Below, piece after piece: positions 9,872-19,825 of a DNA stretch of 64,000 nucleotides. A program made the position numbers and the translations under genes. The stretch's first letter is position 1. Every line of letters starts with the position of its first letter. The notes under the pieces were generated by a model. That model worked only from the letters and a program-made list of their open reading frames with translations. It was not told the origin of the DNA and searched no databases. This stretch comes from G965202665 sp965243835 (GTDB lineage: Bacteria; Actinomycetota; Acidimicrobiia; Spongiisociales; Spongiisociaceae), in assembly GCA_965243835.1 (NCBI GenBank), contig OZ251578.1, forward strand, positions 2,604,001 to 2,668,000. The letters are read 5' to 3'.

Positions 9872-10135
9872 TTTATAACGCGGGCGGCGGCCGCGACGGG
9901 GATTGTGTTGAAGAGCCCGGCCGACGATCAGGGTTTCACTGACATAGGCGGGGTGTCGGAGGAGGCGCGGAACGCTATCAACGAGTTGGCGGGGGACGCA
10001 GGGGTCGGATGGCGGTGATTTTGGACGCATTTTTGGGGCAGGCGGGGCCCGGGGGCGTTTGGGATAGACGGGGAGGCGTATGCGGATGTGAAGGTGGATA
10101 ATTTCAACGTGTTCAACGATCCCATGCCCGCCCGA
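9872..10135 (+). pseudogene. SLH-domain relic (SLH-D, second part)
   Basis: The plus strand gives RAAAATGIVLKSPADDQGFTDIGGVSEEARNAINEL, equal to the end of SLH1 and the start of SLH2, then a shifted ILDAFLGQ segment and YADVKVDNFNVFND in another frame. Several frameshifts and a deletion. Confidence 0.7.
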
Positions 10136-10200
10136 CACCCCCACCGGCGCCACCCCAAACTAACAGCCCAACCCTCAGAACCCCCCCTATTGTCAAATTC
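10118..10200 (-). pseudogene. 5' end and promoter relic of a further SLH gene
   Basis: The minus strand has a TTGACA (10191-10196) followed by a 7-G run and then a degenerate signal-peptide end whose DNA resembles that of SLH-B. It shows that yet another family member once pointed leftward here. Confidence 0.45.
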
Positions 10201-10270
10201 AGCCCCCATTAACCGGGGGCCCCGCCGGGGCGGGTCTTAGCGGGGGCTTTGCGGGGTGGGGGTTTAAACG

Positions 10271-10301
10271 AGAAGCCTCCCCGCTGGGCGGGGAGGCTTC
10301 T
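10271..10301 (-). terminator. hairpin terminator after SLH-E
   Basis: A 14-bp stem (10271-10284 with 10288-10301), 3-nt loop, then CGTTT on the minus strand. Mirror of the hairpin at 8502-8540. Confidence 0.8.
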
Positions 10302-10327
10302 GGCGTGTTGGGTTGCGTGAAACGACT

Positions 10328-13300
10328 TTAGGAGTCGGAGGCGAGCCCCCAGATGGGGAGCGGGTCGTCGCTGGTGCTGGCTACGCCGTTGTACTCGTAA
10401 GTACCGTCTCCGACCGCGGAAGCCGCTGCGTACAAGTCGTCGTTGGACTTGTCGAAGGTGACTTCCAGCCCGAACATGAGGCCGTCGTAGGGGCCTGCGA
10501 ACGTCATGTCCGGAGTGTTGCCGCTGCCGTCGGTGAGGAGATCGGCGAAGGTGGGCCATCCGCCGTCGGGCATGTTGAAGACCAACACGGCGCCCCTGTC
10601 GTCCACACCCGCTCGGTTTTGGTGGCTGACGGCTATCTTCGAACCGTCGCTGGAAATAGCCACGTAGCGTCCGAATCGGTCCGCATCCGACGAGTCCGGG
10701 GCCATCAACTCATACCCGATTGGCTGATTCTTGTTGTGGCGGCCGCTTGGCAAATGGTCGATGTGCGTAGGCCTCCACATAGTGCCCTGCCTTACGTATA
10801 CGTGCGCCAGCCCCGCTTCGTCGGTGACTGAAGGATCAAAGGCCGTGGAAGCGACCACGATGTTCCCGTCATTGGAGACGGCCACATTCCTGGCGTAATC
10901 CCAACCTTCGTTGTCATCCAGCCCGCCGTTGGCCCATACACGAGCCGTGCCGTCGGTGAGTGCCGACCAATTAGCGCCGCTCCTCTCGTAAACGTACATC
11001 CAGCCATTGCAGTGACTAGAACCGGAATTCCAGTTGCAACCGCCGGCGACGATCACCGTACCATCGCCGTTAATAGCCACCGAACGTGCGGTGTTCCAGC
11101 CGGCGCCGTCTCCGCCGCCTCCGCCTAGCAGGGCGGTGCCTGTGGAGGAATCGGCAACGTTCGCCCAGCCGCCGCTGGGCTTCTCGTATACAACCACTCT
11201 TCCGTTGCTACTCGTGCCCGGAGCCACCACTGCGATGGTGTCGCCGTCTCTGGAGATGGCCACCCCTTCTCCAAAACCATTGTTTCGGTTGTTACCGGTA
11301 TTAGCAGTGGTCGTAGGAGAAGGCGCTGCGGCGGTGGCGGTGGTGAATGTGGCGGTGGGGGTGGTGGGCCATGCGTTGTCGGCGTCGCGCACGTACACGT
11401 ATACTTGGTTGTTTCCGACGGCGCCTATGCGGCCGCTGCCGACCACGATCGTGTCGCCGGCGATGTCCACGTCCCATCCGAAGTAGCCTTCCGCCAGGAA
11501 GTACGGGGGAGTCAGCCGGACCCTGTCGGCCATGTCGGTGGAGGTTCCCTGCGGGTAGATGTACACCGCTCCCGCCGACTGGCATTCCTCCTCCGCGGTG
11601 GTGCCGCCGTCGTTGTCGTGATCGCAGTCGTACGTCTCGTAGGGGGCTCCGACTACCAGCACTCCGTTGTCCGCCGCCATGGGCCGGTTGTTGTTGCCGC
11701 CCGTTTGTTCGTCGGGACGGAGAATGAAGCCTCCGTCGCCGAAGGTCTCAAAAGGCGGTTCCGGCGGCAGGAGGGTGAAGGTGCTGACTTTGCCGGCTTC
11801 CGACTCGTAGGCGTCGACCATTACTTGGCCGGCGGCCGGGTCGGCGTCCGCTTCGAGGGGTTTTTCGAAGTCGGCCATCAGCACGGGGTTGCCGTCCAGG
11901 TCGTTGAACTGGTCGTTGGCGTCGTACTTGATCAGCATTACGTTGTCGTTGGCTTTGTCCTGCACCACCAGCTGGTCGTTGTCGATGTCTTTGACCAGGA
12001 CGCGGGCGGTGAACGGGGCGTCGGACGCGTCGCCTACCCAGTAGAACTCGACCGGGCTGTCTTCCGGCGTGTCGATGGAGGACACGTCGTCCGTCTCAGT
12101 GCAGTCTTCTTCCGAGTCCAGGCATTCGCCCATTTCCCTTACCGGAGTGAGGCTGAGGGAGGCTTTGATGGTCTCGATGGCGCTTTCGTCGGAGTCGTAC
12201 GCGTAGTTGAGGACGGCCCGTCCGTCCCGGCGGGTGGTCGCGCGTTTTCCGGCGGGACCCACCCCCGGCTCATCGCATTCCGTTTCCCCGTCCTCCGGCG
12301 TGCATTCGGTGTCGGAGGTGAAGACGATGCTGCTGCCCCGGATGGGGTCGCCGTACTGGTCGGTGAGCGTGGCCGTCACCGAACCCTGGGCGCCGTCTCC
12401 CTCGTCGGACGCCGCCTCGAACTCTTTGTCGCGGGTGGCGGCGATCATCAAGGAGGTGGCCAGCGGAGCCGCGTCCGACCAGCGGTAGGTCTTTACGAAC
12501 ATCGCGCTGTCTTCCTCCTGCTCGCCGCCTTTGCCCATCAGGGGAAGCCCGGCGGGCGGGTTGCTCAGCGTCAGCATCACCGTGGCGGTTTGACCGACGG
12601 CGGTCGTGTCGGAATCGGCGTGGGTGAAATTCACCACGATCTTCCCGTCGGCGTCGGTGGTGTAGGTGCTGCTGCCGGAGGTGCTGGACGTATCGGCGTT
12701 GGTGGTCCTGTGCGCGACGACCACCGTTTTGCCTTTGTCGGCTACGGGCTTGTCGTCCTCGTCGGCGATTTGCAGGGTCACGGTGACGGTTTCCCCGAAC
12801 TTGGAGTGGGTCTGCCCGTCTCCGAGGGTGTCGGTGACCAGCGTTTGGCTGGCCGCTTTGGAGAACCCGACGGTCAACTGCGCGGCGGTGGTGTCGTCGT
12901 TGTCGAAGTCGTCGTTCTCGTCTCCCGTCCACGCCCACACCGTGACGTCCGCGTCGACGATGTTGGCTTGCAGGTCGAGTATGTCGCCGTTGAAGTCGGT
13001 CTGGTCGTCTCCCACTTCCACCCGGCAGGCCGTGCTCCCGACCGACACCCGGGCCACGTTGCCCGTGTCGCAGGTGCCGTCGTCTTTGAACGCCTCGTCC
13101 GGGTCGGTGGAGCTGAACACGTCCACCTTCGCGTCCACCATGGGCTGGAAGGCGGTGTCCCGCACCGATACCAGCAGCTCCACGTTCTGGGCGCCGAGCA
13201 CCGAATCCTGCGCCGCCTGCACCGACACCCCCGCCGGGCGGGCCACCGTGTGCGCCAGGGTGCGCATGATGAACGCCGCCATCTGCGCCCTCGTCACCAA

Positions 13301-14029
13301 ATCCCCCGGGCTGTACTGATGATCCCCCGTGCCCTGGGTGACCCCCACTTCGTAAATCCGGAAAACGGCGTTGTACGTGAGCAGCGGCACCGTGTTCAAA
13401 TCGGTAAACGCGTTCGTGCTGTCGGACTTCACGTCGCTGTACGAGTCCAGCTCCTGCCCCAAGGCCCCCGCGCCCAGACGGGCGTTAGTCAAAAACTGAT
13501 CCAAAATATTGGCCATCGACCCCCGCGTCACCGACGAATTCGGTGAGAACTGCGTCTGCGACACGCCCGGCATGATCCCCATCTTCGCCAAACCGTTGAT
13601 AGCGTTCTGCGCCTCCTCGGACACGGCGCCGATGTCCGTGAAGCCTTGATCCTCCGCCGGGTTCTCCAACACGATCCCCGCCGCGCTGGCGGCCCGGGCC
13701 ATGAACAGGGCCATCTGCCACCGCAGCACCGACTCCCGCGGCGCGAACGTGGTAGCCGTCCGGCCCTGCGTGATCCCGTAATGCCCCAAGCAGTTAATCT
13801 GATCCTCGGTAGACAAACCCACCGTGTCCTCGAAACCGGCCGACTCGGTAGCCGCCCCCACGCACGCCTGGTACACGGGCTCGTAGTCGACATCGGGGTC
13901 GTCCCCGTGCGCCCCCACAGCCGCCTGCGGACCCAACACCCCCACCGGCGGAGCCGCCCCCAGCAAACCCGCCACCAAACCCAAAACGGCTAACACCACC
14001 AGCCATACCCGAACCGACGCTTGCGCCAT
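10328..14029 (-). CDS. expressed SLH-domain, Ig-like and FG-GAP/propeller-like surface protein (SLH-E)
   Basis: 1233 residues. ATG at 14029 follows an AAAGGAAA site and starts a typical signal peptide (MAQASVRVWLVVLAVLGLVAGLLGAAP). SLH1 is near residues 66-117, SLH2 130-181 and SLH3 198-258. An Ig-like region with D/N-rich turns spans about 270-680 and an FG-GAP/propeller-like region about 790-1233, ending IWGLASDS. SLH domains bind wall polymers, so the protein should be displayed outside the cell. It has a good promoter (14108-14136) and terminator, and is the only complete member of the inverted-repeat pair. Residues about 900-1110 form the variable patch. A longer frame to 14116 has no ribosome site and was not used. 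Confidence 0.88.
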   Translation of the reverse strand: MAQASVRVWLVVLAVLGLVAGLLGAAPPVGVLGPQAAVGAHGDDPDVDYEPVYQACVGAATESAGFEDTVGLSTEDQINCLGHYGITQGRTATTFAPRESVLRWQMALFMARAASAAGIVLENPAEDQGFTDIGAVSEEAQNAINGLAKMGIMPGVSQTQFSPNSSVTRGSMANILDQFLTNARLGAGALGQELDSYSDVKSDSTNAFTDLNTVPLLTYNAVFRIYEVGVTQGTGDHQYSPGDLVTRAQMAAFIMRTLAHTVARPAGVSVQAAQDSVLGAQNVELLVSVRDTAFQPMVDAKVDVFSSTDPDEAFKDDGTCDTGNVARVSVGSTACRVEVGDDQTDFNGDILDLQANIVDADVTVWAWTGDENDDFDNDDTTAAQLTVGFSKAASQTLVTDTLGDGQTHSKFGETVTVTLQIADEDDKPVADKGKTVVVAHRTTNADTSSTSGSSTYTTDADGKIVVNFTHADSDTTAVGQTATVMLTLSNPPAGLPLMGKGGEQEEDSAMFVKTYRWSDAAPLATSLMIAATRDKEFEAASDEGDGAQGSVTATLTDQYGDPIRGSSIVFTSDTECTPEDGETECDEPGVGPAGKRATTRRDGRAVLNYAYDSDESAIETIKASLSLTPVREMGECLDSEEDCTETDDVSSIDTPEDSPVEFYWVGDASDAPFTARVLVKDIDNDQLVVQDKANDNVMLIKYDANDQFNDLDGNPVLMADFEKPLEADADPAAGQVMVDAYESEAGKVSTFTLLPPEPPFETFGDGGFILRPDEQTGGNNNRPMAADNGVLVVGAPYETYDCDHDNDGGTTAEEECQSAGAVYIYPQGTSTDMADRVRLTPPYFLAEGYFGWDVDIAGDTIVVGSGRIGAVGNNQVYVYVRDADNAWPTTPTATFTTATAAAPSPTTTANTGNNRNNGFGEGVAISRDGDTIAVVAPGTSSNGRVVVYEKPSGGWANVADSSTGTALLGGGGGDGAGWNTARSVAINGDGTVIVAGGCNWNSGSSHCNGWMYVYERSGANWSALTDGTARVWANGGLDDNEGWDYARNVAVSNDGNIVVASTAFDPSVTDEAGLAHVYVRQGTMWRPTHIDHLPSGRHNKNQPIGYELMAPDSSDADRFGRYVAISSDGSKIAVSHQNRAGVDDRGAVLVFNMPDGGWPTFADLLTDGSGNTPDMTFAGPYDGLMFGLEVTFDKSNDDLYAAASAVGDGTYEYNGVASTSDDPLPIWGLASDS
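10712..11329 (-). other. variable cassette of expressed SLH copy
   Basis: Counterpart of 7474-8076. It encodes AAPSPTTTANTGNNRNNGFG... GTSSNGRVVVY... and TMWRPTHIDH... where the silent copy has different loops on the same scaffold. A second small difference lies around 10510-10550 (TFADLLTDGSG versus GLTDLDDGTDNKPDSD). Confidence 0.75.
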
Positions 14030-14107
14030 CACAGCACCATTTCCTTTCGCTAATCCGACGCCCTCCAACAGGGCCTCACCAAGCCGCACACGCGACCCAA
14101 TGGCGCC

Positions 14108-14136
14108 ATCATACACCCTCCCCCAAACCTTGTCAA
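14108..14136 (-). promoter_or_regulatory. SLH-E promoter, consensus spacing
   Basis: TTGACA (14131-14136), a 17-nt spacer and TATGAT (14108-14113) on the minus strand, about 70 nt before the ATG leader end. The spacer is G-rich but has no long homopolymer, so this copy should be constitutively readable, unlike the poly-G promoters of SLH-A and SLH-B. Confidence 0.8.
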
Positions 14137-14224
14137 GTCAATAACCGAATTTTTTTTTGAAACAATTTTTTCACCCCCCTCGCCCCAGGCACCCCGCCGC
14201 CCTCCCGCAACAACCGCCGCCCAA

Positions 14225-14475
14225 CCCCCAACCCCGCCCGAACGAATACGCCCAACGCCGCCCGCGCCGGGAGGATGTCCGCCAAGCCGCCGCCCGCCCC
14301 GCCCCCGCACCCAAACGCCTTCTTATATATAAAGGATCCCCAAGCGCCGCCCGGCGGGAAGGTTCCCCGCCGATGGGGATCCCGCACCGGGTTCCGGCCA
14401 ACGGTCCAAAACCCGACAGGCCAAACCGGGCGAACCGCCACGAGCCGGATTCTGCCTTCCCCCGACGCCGCCCGC
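14225..14475 (+). pseudogene. decayed 5' fragment of the amidase gene
   Basis: The plus strand (EDVRQAAARP...LLIYKGSPSAARR...RPNRANRHEPDSAFPRRRP) tracks the intact amidase (EDVGRAAARLNPRLNAFLHLEDPEAAD...QAGRITTAGSAFHRGRP), including the GAGGATCCC-type nucleotide context. Copy outward of the gene start, same orientation. Confidence 0.55.
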
Positions 14476-14496
14476 ACATTCCAATCCCGCCCATCA

Positions 14497-15230
14497 CCCC
14501 GATCGAAAACGACCCGAAGCGCCCACCGCCAAACCCGCCAACCCGCCACCCGGAAACACGCCAACAAACCACCCCCCAACCAGTACCAGAAAACCCCAAC
14601 AGACCCTCCACCCGTCCCAACAGACACCAACCCCACCCAACACCCCAATCCAAAACGACCCGAAGCGCCCACCGCCAAACCCGCCAACCCGCCACCCGGA
14701 AACACGCCAACAAACCACCCCCCAACCAGTACCAGAAAACCCCAACAGACCCTCCACCCGTCCCAACAGACACCAACCCCACCCAACACCCCAATCCAAA
14801 ACGACCCGAAGCGCCCACCGCCAAACCCGCCAACCCGCCACCCGGAAACACGCCAACAAACCACCCCCCAACCAGTACCAGAAAACCCCAACAGACCCTC
14901 CGCCCGTCTCAACAGACACCAACCCCACCCATCACCCCGATCCAAAACGACCCGAAGCGCCCACCGCCAAACCCGCCAACCCGCCACTCAGAAACACGCC
15001 AACAAACCACCCCCCAACCAGTACCAGAAAACCCCAGCAGACCCTCCGCCCGTCTCAACAGACACCAACCCCGCCCATCACCCCGATCGAAAACGGCCCA
15101 GAGCGCCCACCGCCAAACCCGCCAACCCGCCACTCGGAAACACGCCAACAAACCACCCCCCGACCAGTACGAGAAAACCCCGGCAGACCGTCCGCCCGTC
15201 TCAACGGACACCGCCCCCGCCCGCGGACCG
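14497..15230 (+). repeat. 146-bp tandem repeat, five units
   Basis: The marker GACCCGAAGC recurs at 14511, 14657, 14803 and 14949, with a variant at 15095, a constant 146-bp step. Units are C-rich and nearly T-free on the plus strand. The open frames they create are a by-product of composition. Confidence 0.9.
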
Positions 15231-15279
15231 CCCAAACCACCCCCGCCCAACCGCCCACCGCCCAACCACCGTCCCCCGG

Positions 15280-15359
15280 GGAAACCCCACCCCAAAACCC
15301 CGCTACCCTATTCAAATTGGGGGACTCAAAAAACCTGGAAAAATCTGGCAAACCCCGCC
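15280..15359 (+). repeat. dispersed 80-bp element, copy 1
   Basis: Core CGCTACCCTATTCAAATTGG, then GGGGACTC, CCTGGAAAAATCTGGC and AAACCCCGCC. Same family as the copies listed below. Confidence 0.75.
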
Positions 15360-15414
15360 CCCGCCGCCCCCCGCAACCCGCCGCCCCGTCACACCCCAGG
15401 CGGATCACCCCCCG

Positions 15415-15510
15415 GTCGGCACGAGAAGACACCGGACAATCCGCAACCCGCCTCGCCCCCCACCCAACCGCGTCCCTCCACAATGGAAGATCCCCGCGCA
15501 ACGGACAGCC
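15415..15510 (+). pseudogene. second decayed amidase 5' fragment
   Basis: Aligns over about 90 bases to amidase codons for REDVGRAAARLNPRLNAFLHLEDPEAADS, here reading REDTGQSATRLAPHPTASLHNGRSPRNGQP. Most differences on the plus strand are G to A or T to C, hardly any C to T. Confidence 0.55.
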
Positions 15511-15685
15511 CCAGCCGATCATCCCGCCCACGCCCGCACCAAAACGCCCCAGCCCCCAACCGACCCGCCAAACCCAAAGAGCCCCGCCCCCACCGATCCC
15601 AACCCCGCCGCCCCGACCCCCGCTAAACGATGAACCCAACCCCGCCCGCCGCAAACCCCCGCCCCCGACTCCGCCAGGCAATGAA

Positions 15686-16160
15686 CCCAACGCCCCCCCG
15701 CCGTCCCAGCCCAACAACCAACCGCCCCCGCGCCTCCACCGCCGCCAAACCAAAAACCCCAACACCCCCCACCCCGACAACCCCGCAACAACCGCCCGCT
15801 GAAACCACCCCCGCCCCCGCCGGCACCGTCAAACAACCTCCGGGCCCTCACCCCGCCAAGCAATCAACCCAACGCCCCCCCGCCGTCCCAGCCCAACAAC
15901 CAACCGCCCCCGCGCCCCCGCCGCCGCCAAACCAAAAACCCCAACACCCCCCACCCCGACAACCCCGCAACAACCGCCCGCTGAAACCACCCCCGCCCCC
16001 GCCGGCACCGTCAAACAACCTCCGGGCCCTCACCCCGCCAAGCAATCAACCCAACGCCCCCCCGCCGCAACCCCCGCGCCCCGACGAATCGCCCCCCGCC
16101 GTACAGCAGAGAGCACGCCCGGCAAACCTCCGCCCAACCGCCCTAAAAATCTCAACGCCC
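15686..16160 (+). repeat. 182-bp tandem repeat, about 2.5 units
   Basis: CCCAACGCCCCCCCGCCG recurs at 15686, 15868 and 16050, a constant 182-bp step. C-rich, no coding signal. Confidence 0.85.
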
Positions 16161-19100
16161 AACCCGGCGCTACGCTCTCAAATTGGGGGCGCAAAACACC
16201 TGGAAAATTCTGGCAAACCCCGCCCCGCCGCTTATCGCCCGAAACCCAGCATCCGAGAAGAACCCCGCCCCCAACCCCCGCAACCACCCCCGCCCCGTCC
16301 TCCACCCCGTCCCCGCCCCGACGGACCGCCCCCGCCGTACAGCAGAGAGGACACCCGGCAAACCCCCGCCCAAACCCCGCCCAACCGCCCCGCCCAACCG
16401 CCAAACCAAAAGCCCCCACCCCCGCCCGCTCCGTCAAGCAACCCCCGCCACCACGACCCCGCCAAACAATGAACCCAACAGGCCCCCGCCGCAAACCCCC
16501 ACCCAACCGCCAAACCAAAGAACCCCAGCCCGCTCCGCCAAACCACCTCCGCCCAACCGCCCTAAAAACCTCAACGTCCAACCCGGCGCTACCCTCTCAA
16601 ATTGGGGGCGCAAAACACCTGGAAAATTCTGGCAAACCCCGCCCCGCCGCTTATCGCCCGAAACCCAGCATCCGAGAAGAACCCCGCCCCCAACCCCCGC
16701 AACCACCCCCGCCCCTGTCCTCCACCCCGCCCCCGCCCCGACGGACCGCCCCCGCCGTACAACAGAACAGCAGAGAGAACACCCGACAAACCCAAGGCAA
16801 ACCCCCGCCCAACCGCCAAACCAAAAGCCCCCACCCCCGCCCGCTCCGTCAAGCAACCCCCGCCGCCAGCCGGTAGGCTTCCGGCCGTAACTTAGTCCCG
16901 GACCCCACCCCCGCCCGCTCGTCAAACAACCCCCGCCGCCCCGACCCCGCCAAACAATGAACCCAACAGGCCCCCCACCGCAACCCACCGCCCAACCGCC
17001 AAACCAAAGAACCCCAGCCCGCTCCATCAAACCACCTCCGCCCAACCGCCCTAAAAACCTCAACGCCCAACCCGCCGCTACCCTCTCAAATTGGGGGCGC
17101 AAAACACCTGGAAAAATTTGGCAAACCCCGCCCCGCCGCTTATCGCCCGAAACCCGGCATCCGAGAAGAACCCCGCCCCAGCCCCGACGGATCGCCCCCC
17201 GCCGTACAGCAGAACAGCAGAGAGGACACCCGGCAAACACCCGGCAAACCCCCGCCCAACCGCCAAGCCAAAAGCCCCCACCCCAACCCGCTCCGTCAAG
17301 CAACCCCCGCCACCCCGACCCCGCCAAACAATGAACCCAACAGGCCCCTCGCCGCAAACCCCCACCCAACCGCCAAACCAAAGAACCCCAGCCCGCTCCG
17401 TCAAACCACCTCCGCCCAACCGCCCTAAAAATCTCAACGCCCAACCCGCCGCTACGCTCTCAAATTGGGGGCGCAAAACACCTGGAAAAATTTGGCAAAC
17501 CCCGCCCCGCCGCTTATCGCCCGAAACCCGGTATCCGAGAAGAACCCCGCCCCCAACCCCCGCAACCACCCCCGCCCCTGTCCTCCACCCCGCCCGCGCC
17601 CCGACGGACCGCCCCCGCCGTACAACAGAACAGCAGAGAGGACACCCGACAAACCCCCGCCCAAACCCCGCCCAACCGCCAAACCAAAAAGCCCCCACCC
17701 CAGCCCGCTCCGCCAAGCAACCCCCGCCACCACGACCCCGCCAAACGATGAACCCAACGGGGCCCCGTCGCAACCCACCGCCCAACCGCCAAACCAAAAA
17801 ACCCCAGCCCGCTCCGCCAAACCACCTCCGCCCAACCGCCCTAAAAACCTCAACGCCCAACCCGCCGCTACCCTCTCAAATTGGGGGCGCAAAACACCTG
17901 GAAAAATTTGGCAAACCCCGCCCCGCCGCTTATCGCCCGAAACCCGGCATCCGAGAAGAACCCCGCCCCCAACCCCCGCAACCACCCCCGTCCTGTCCTT
18001 CCACCACGACTCCGCCCCGACGGATCGCCCCCGCCGTACAACAGAACAGCAGAGAGGACACCCGGCAAACCCCCGCCCAAACCCCGCCCAACCGCCAAAC
18101 CAAAAAGCCCCCACCCCCGCCGGCTCCGTCAAGCAACCCCCGCCACCACGACCCCGCCAAACGATGAACCCAACAGGCCCCCGCCGCAAACCCCCACCCA
18201 ACCGCCAAACCAAAGAACCCCCGCCCGCTCCATCAAACCACCTCCGCCCAACCGCCCTAAAAATCTCAACGCCCAACCCGGCGCTACGCTCTCAAATTGG
18301 GGGCGCAAAACACCTGGAAAAATTTGGCAAACCCCGCCCCGCCGCTTATCGCCCGTAACCCGGTATCCGAGAAGAACCCCGCCCCCAACCCCCGCAACCG
18401 CCCCGACGGACCGCCCCCGCCGTACAACAGAACAGCAGAGAGAACACCCGACAAACCCCCGCCCAACCGCCAAGCCAAAAAGCCCCCACCCCCGCCGGCT
18501 CCGTCAAGCAACCCCCGCCACCCCGACCCCGCCAAACGATGAACCCAACAGGCCCCCGCCGCAACCCCCCGCCCAACCGCCAAACCAAAGAACCCCAGCC
18601 CGCTCCATCAAACCACCTCCGCCCAACCGCCCTAAAAATCTCAACGCCCAACCCGCCGCTACGCTCTCAAATTGGGGGCGCAAAACACCTGGAAAAATTT
18701 GGCAAACCCCGCCCAACCGCTCATCGCCCGAAACCCGGTATCCGAGAAGAACCCCGCCCCCAACCCCCGCAACCACCCCCGCCCCTGTCCTCCACCCCGC
18801 CCGCGCCCCGACGGACCGCCCCCGCCGTACAACAGAACAGCAGAGAGGACACCCGACAAACCCCCGCCCAAACCCCGCCCAACCGCCAAACCAAAAAGCC
18901 CCCACCCCCGCCCGCTCCGTCAAGCAACCCCCGCCACCCCGACCCCGCCAAACAATGAACCCAACAGGCCCCCGCCGCAACCCCCCGCCCAACCGCCAAA
19001 CCAAAGAACCCCAGCCCGCTCCATCAAACCACCTCCGCCCAACCGCCCTAAAAACCTCAACGCCCAACCCGCCGCTACGCTCTCAAATTGGGGGCGCAAA

Positions 19101-19330
19101 ACACCTGGAAAAATTTGGCAAACCCCGCCCCGCCGCTTATCGCCCGTAACCCGGTATCCGAGAAGAACCCCGCAACCGCCCCGACGGATCGCCCCCGCCG
19201 TACAGCAGAACAGCAGAGAGGACACCCGGCAAACCCCCGCCCAACCGCCAAACCAAAGAACCCCCACCCCCGCCCGCTCCGCCGAACAACCCCCGCCACC
19301 CCGACCCCGCCAAAAGATGAACCCAACGGG
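16160..19330 (+). repeat. long tandem array, units of 374-489 bp (mostly 416), eight units
   Basis: Each unit holds one copy of the dispersed element, with CAAATTGGGGG at 16179, 16598, 17087, 17461, 17877, 18293, 18668 and 19084. This is followed by ACCCGGTATCCGAGAAG, a CAGCAGAGAGGACACCC stretch and the CCGCCCTAAAAACCTCAACG lead-in. The CAGAGAGGACACC part resembles decayed amidase codons (AVREDVG), so the array looks like amplification of element plus amidase 5' fragment. Long proline-rich frames here are not credible genes: they lack ribosome sites and shift between units. Confidence 0.9.
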
Positions 19331-19640
19331 CCCCCGTCGCAACCCCCCGCCCGCCCCGCGCCAACCCGCCCCCGGACCTCGACGCCCCCAAAGCGATGAC
19401 GCCAACACCGCCCGCCGCAAACCACCGCCCCGCCCCCGACCAACCGCCAAGCCCCAAAGAGCCCCCGCCCCGCCGCCCCGACAACCGCGAAACCACCGCG
19501 CCCATTGAAGACGCCCCAACTCCGCAATCCACCGCTCCCCGCCCGCCCCCTGCCAACCCGCCCCTCACCCAACAGAGGAATCCCATGCCAAGCCGGCAGG
19601 CCGCCCGCCGCTGCAGATGCCGACCCCCGCCCAACCGCCT
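19331..19640. other. non-coding C-rich stretch
   Basis: Continuation of the array in more irregular form. No start signal, no conserved frame and no hairpin that I can support. Confidence 0.5.
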
Positions 19641-19730
19641 CCGGAAATCCCACCCCCAAAACCGCGCTGCCCTATCAAAATTAGGGGGTTCAAAAAACCT
19701 GGAAAAAACTGGCAAACCCCACCCCCGCCC
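19640..19730 (+). repeat. dispersed 80-bp element, copy 10
   Basis: GGAAATCCCACCCCCAAAAC lead, TATCAAAATTAGGGGGTTCA and AACCTGGAAAAAACTGGC core. Its lead resembles that of copy 1. Confidence 0.75.
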
Positions 19731-19825
19731 GAACCGGGCGAACCTCCACCCCCGAATCGGCCTCCCGTGGCCAACGCCCCCGTCGCCCATCCCCGGCCAA
19801 GGCCCCTCAAGCAACATCCCCTAAC

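Larger units (their letters stand above)
10250..13953 (-). repeat. right arm of large inverted repeat (SLH-E)
   Basis: Inverse partner of 4850-8553. The arms enclose a 1.7-kb centre with the decayed IS and SLH relics. Promoter and signal peptide of SLH-E (13954-14136) lie just outside this arm. Confidence 0.85.

Noticed and set aside
14157..15633. Overlapping open frames of 452 and 489 codons, Pro/Thr/Asn-rich
   Set aside because: They follow from the lack of T in tandem repeats; several frames are open at once on both strands, with no ribosome site or domain.
14497..19330. CRISPR array
   Set aside because: Units of 146-489 bp repeat along their whole length, with no short repeat plus unique spacer pattern and no cas genes.
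15630..19508. Further proline-rich or Gly/Trp-rich frames (280-422 codons) on both strands
   Set aside because: Same cause; frames shift between repeat units and none is conserved across units.
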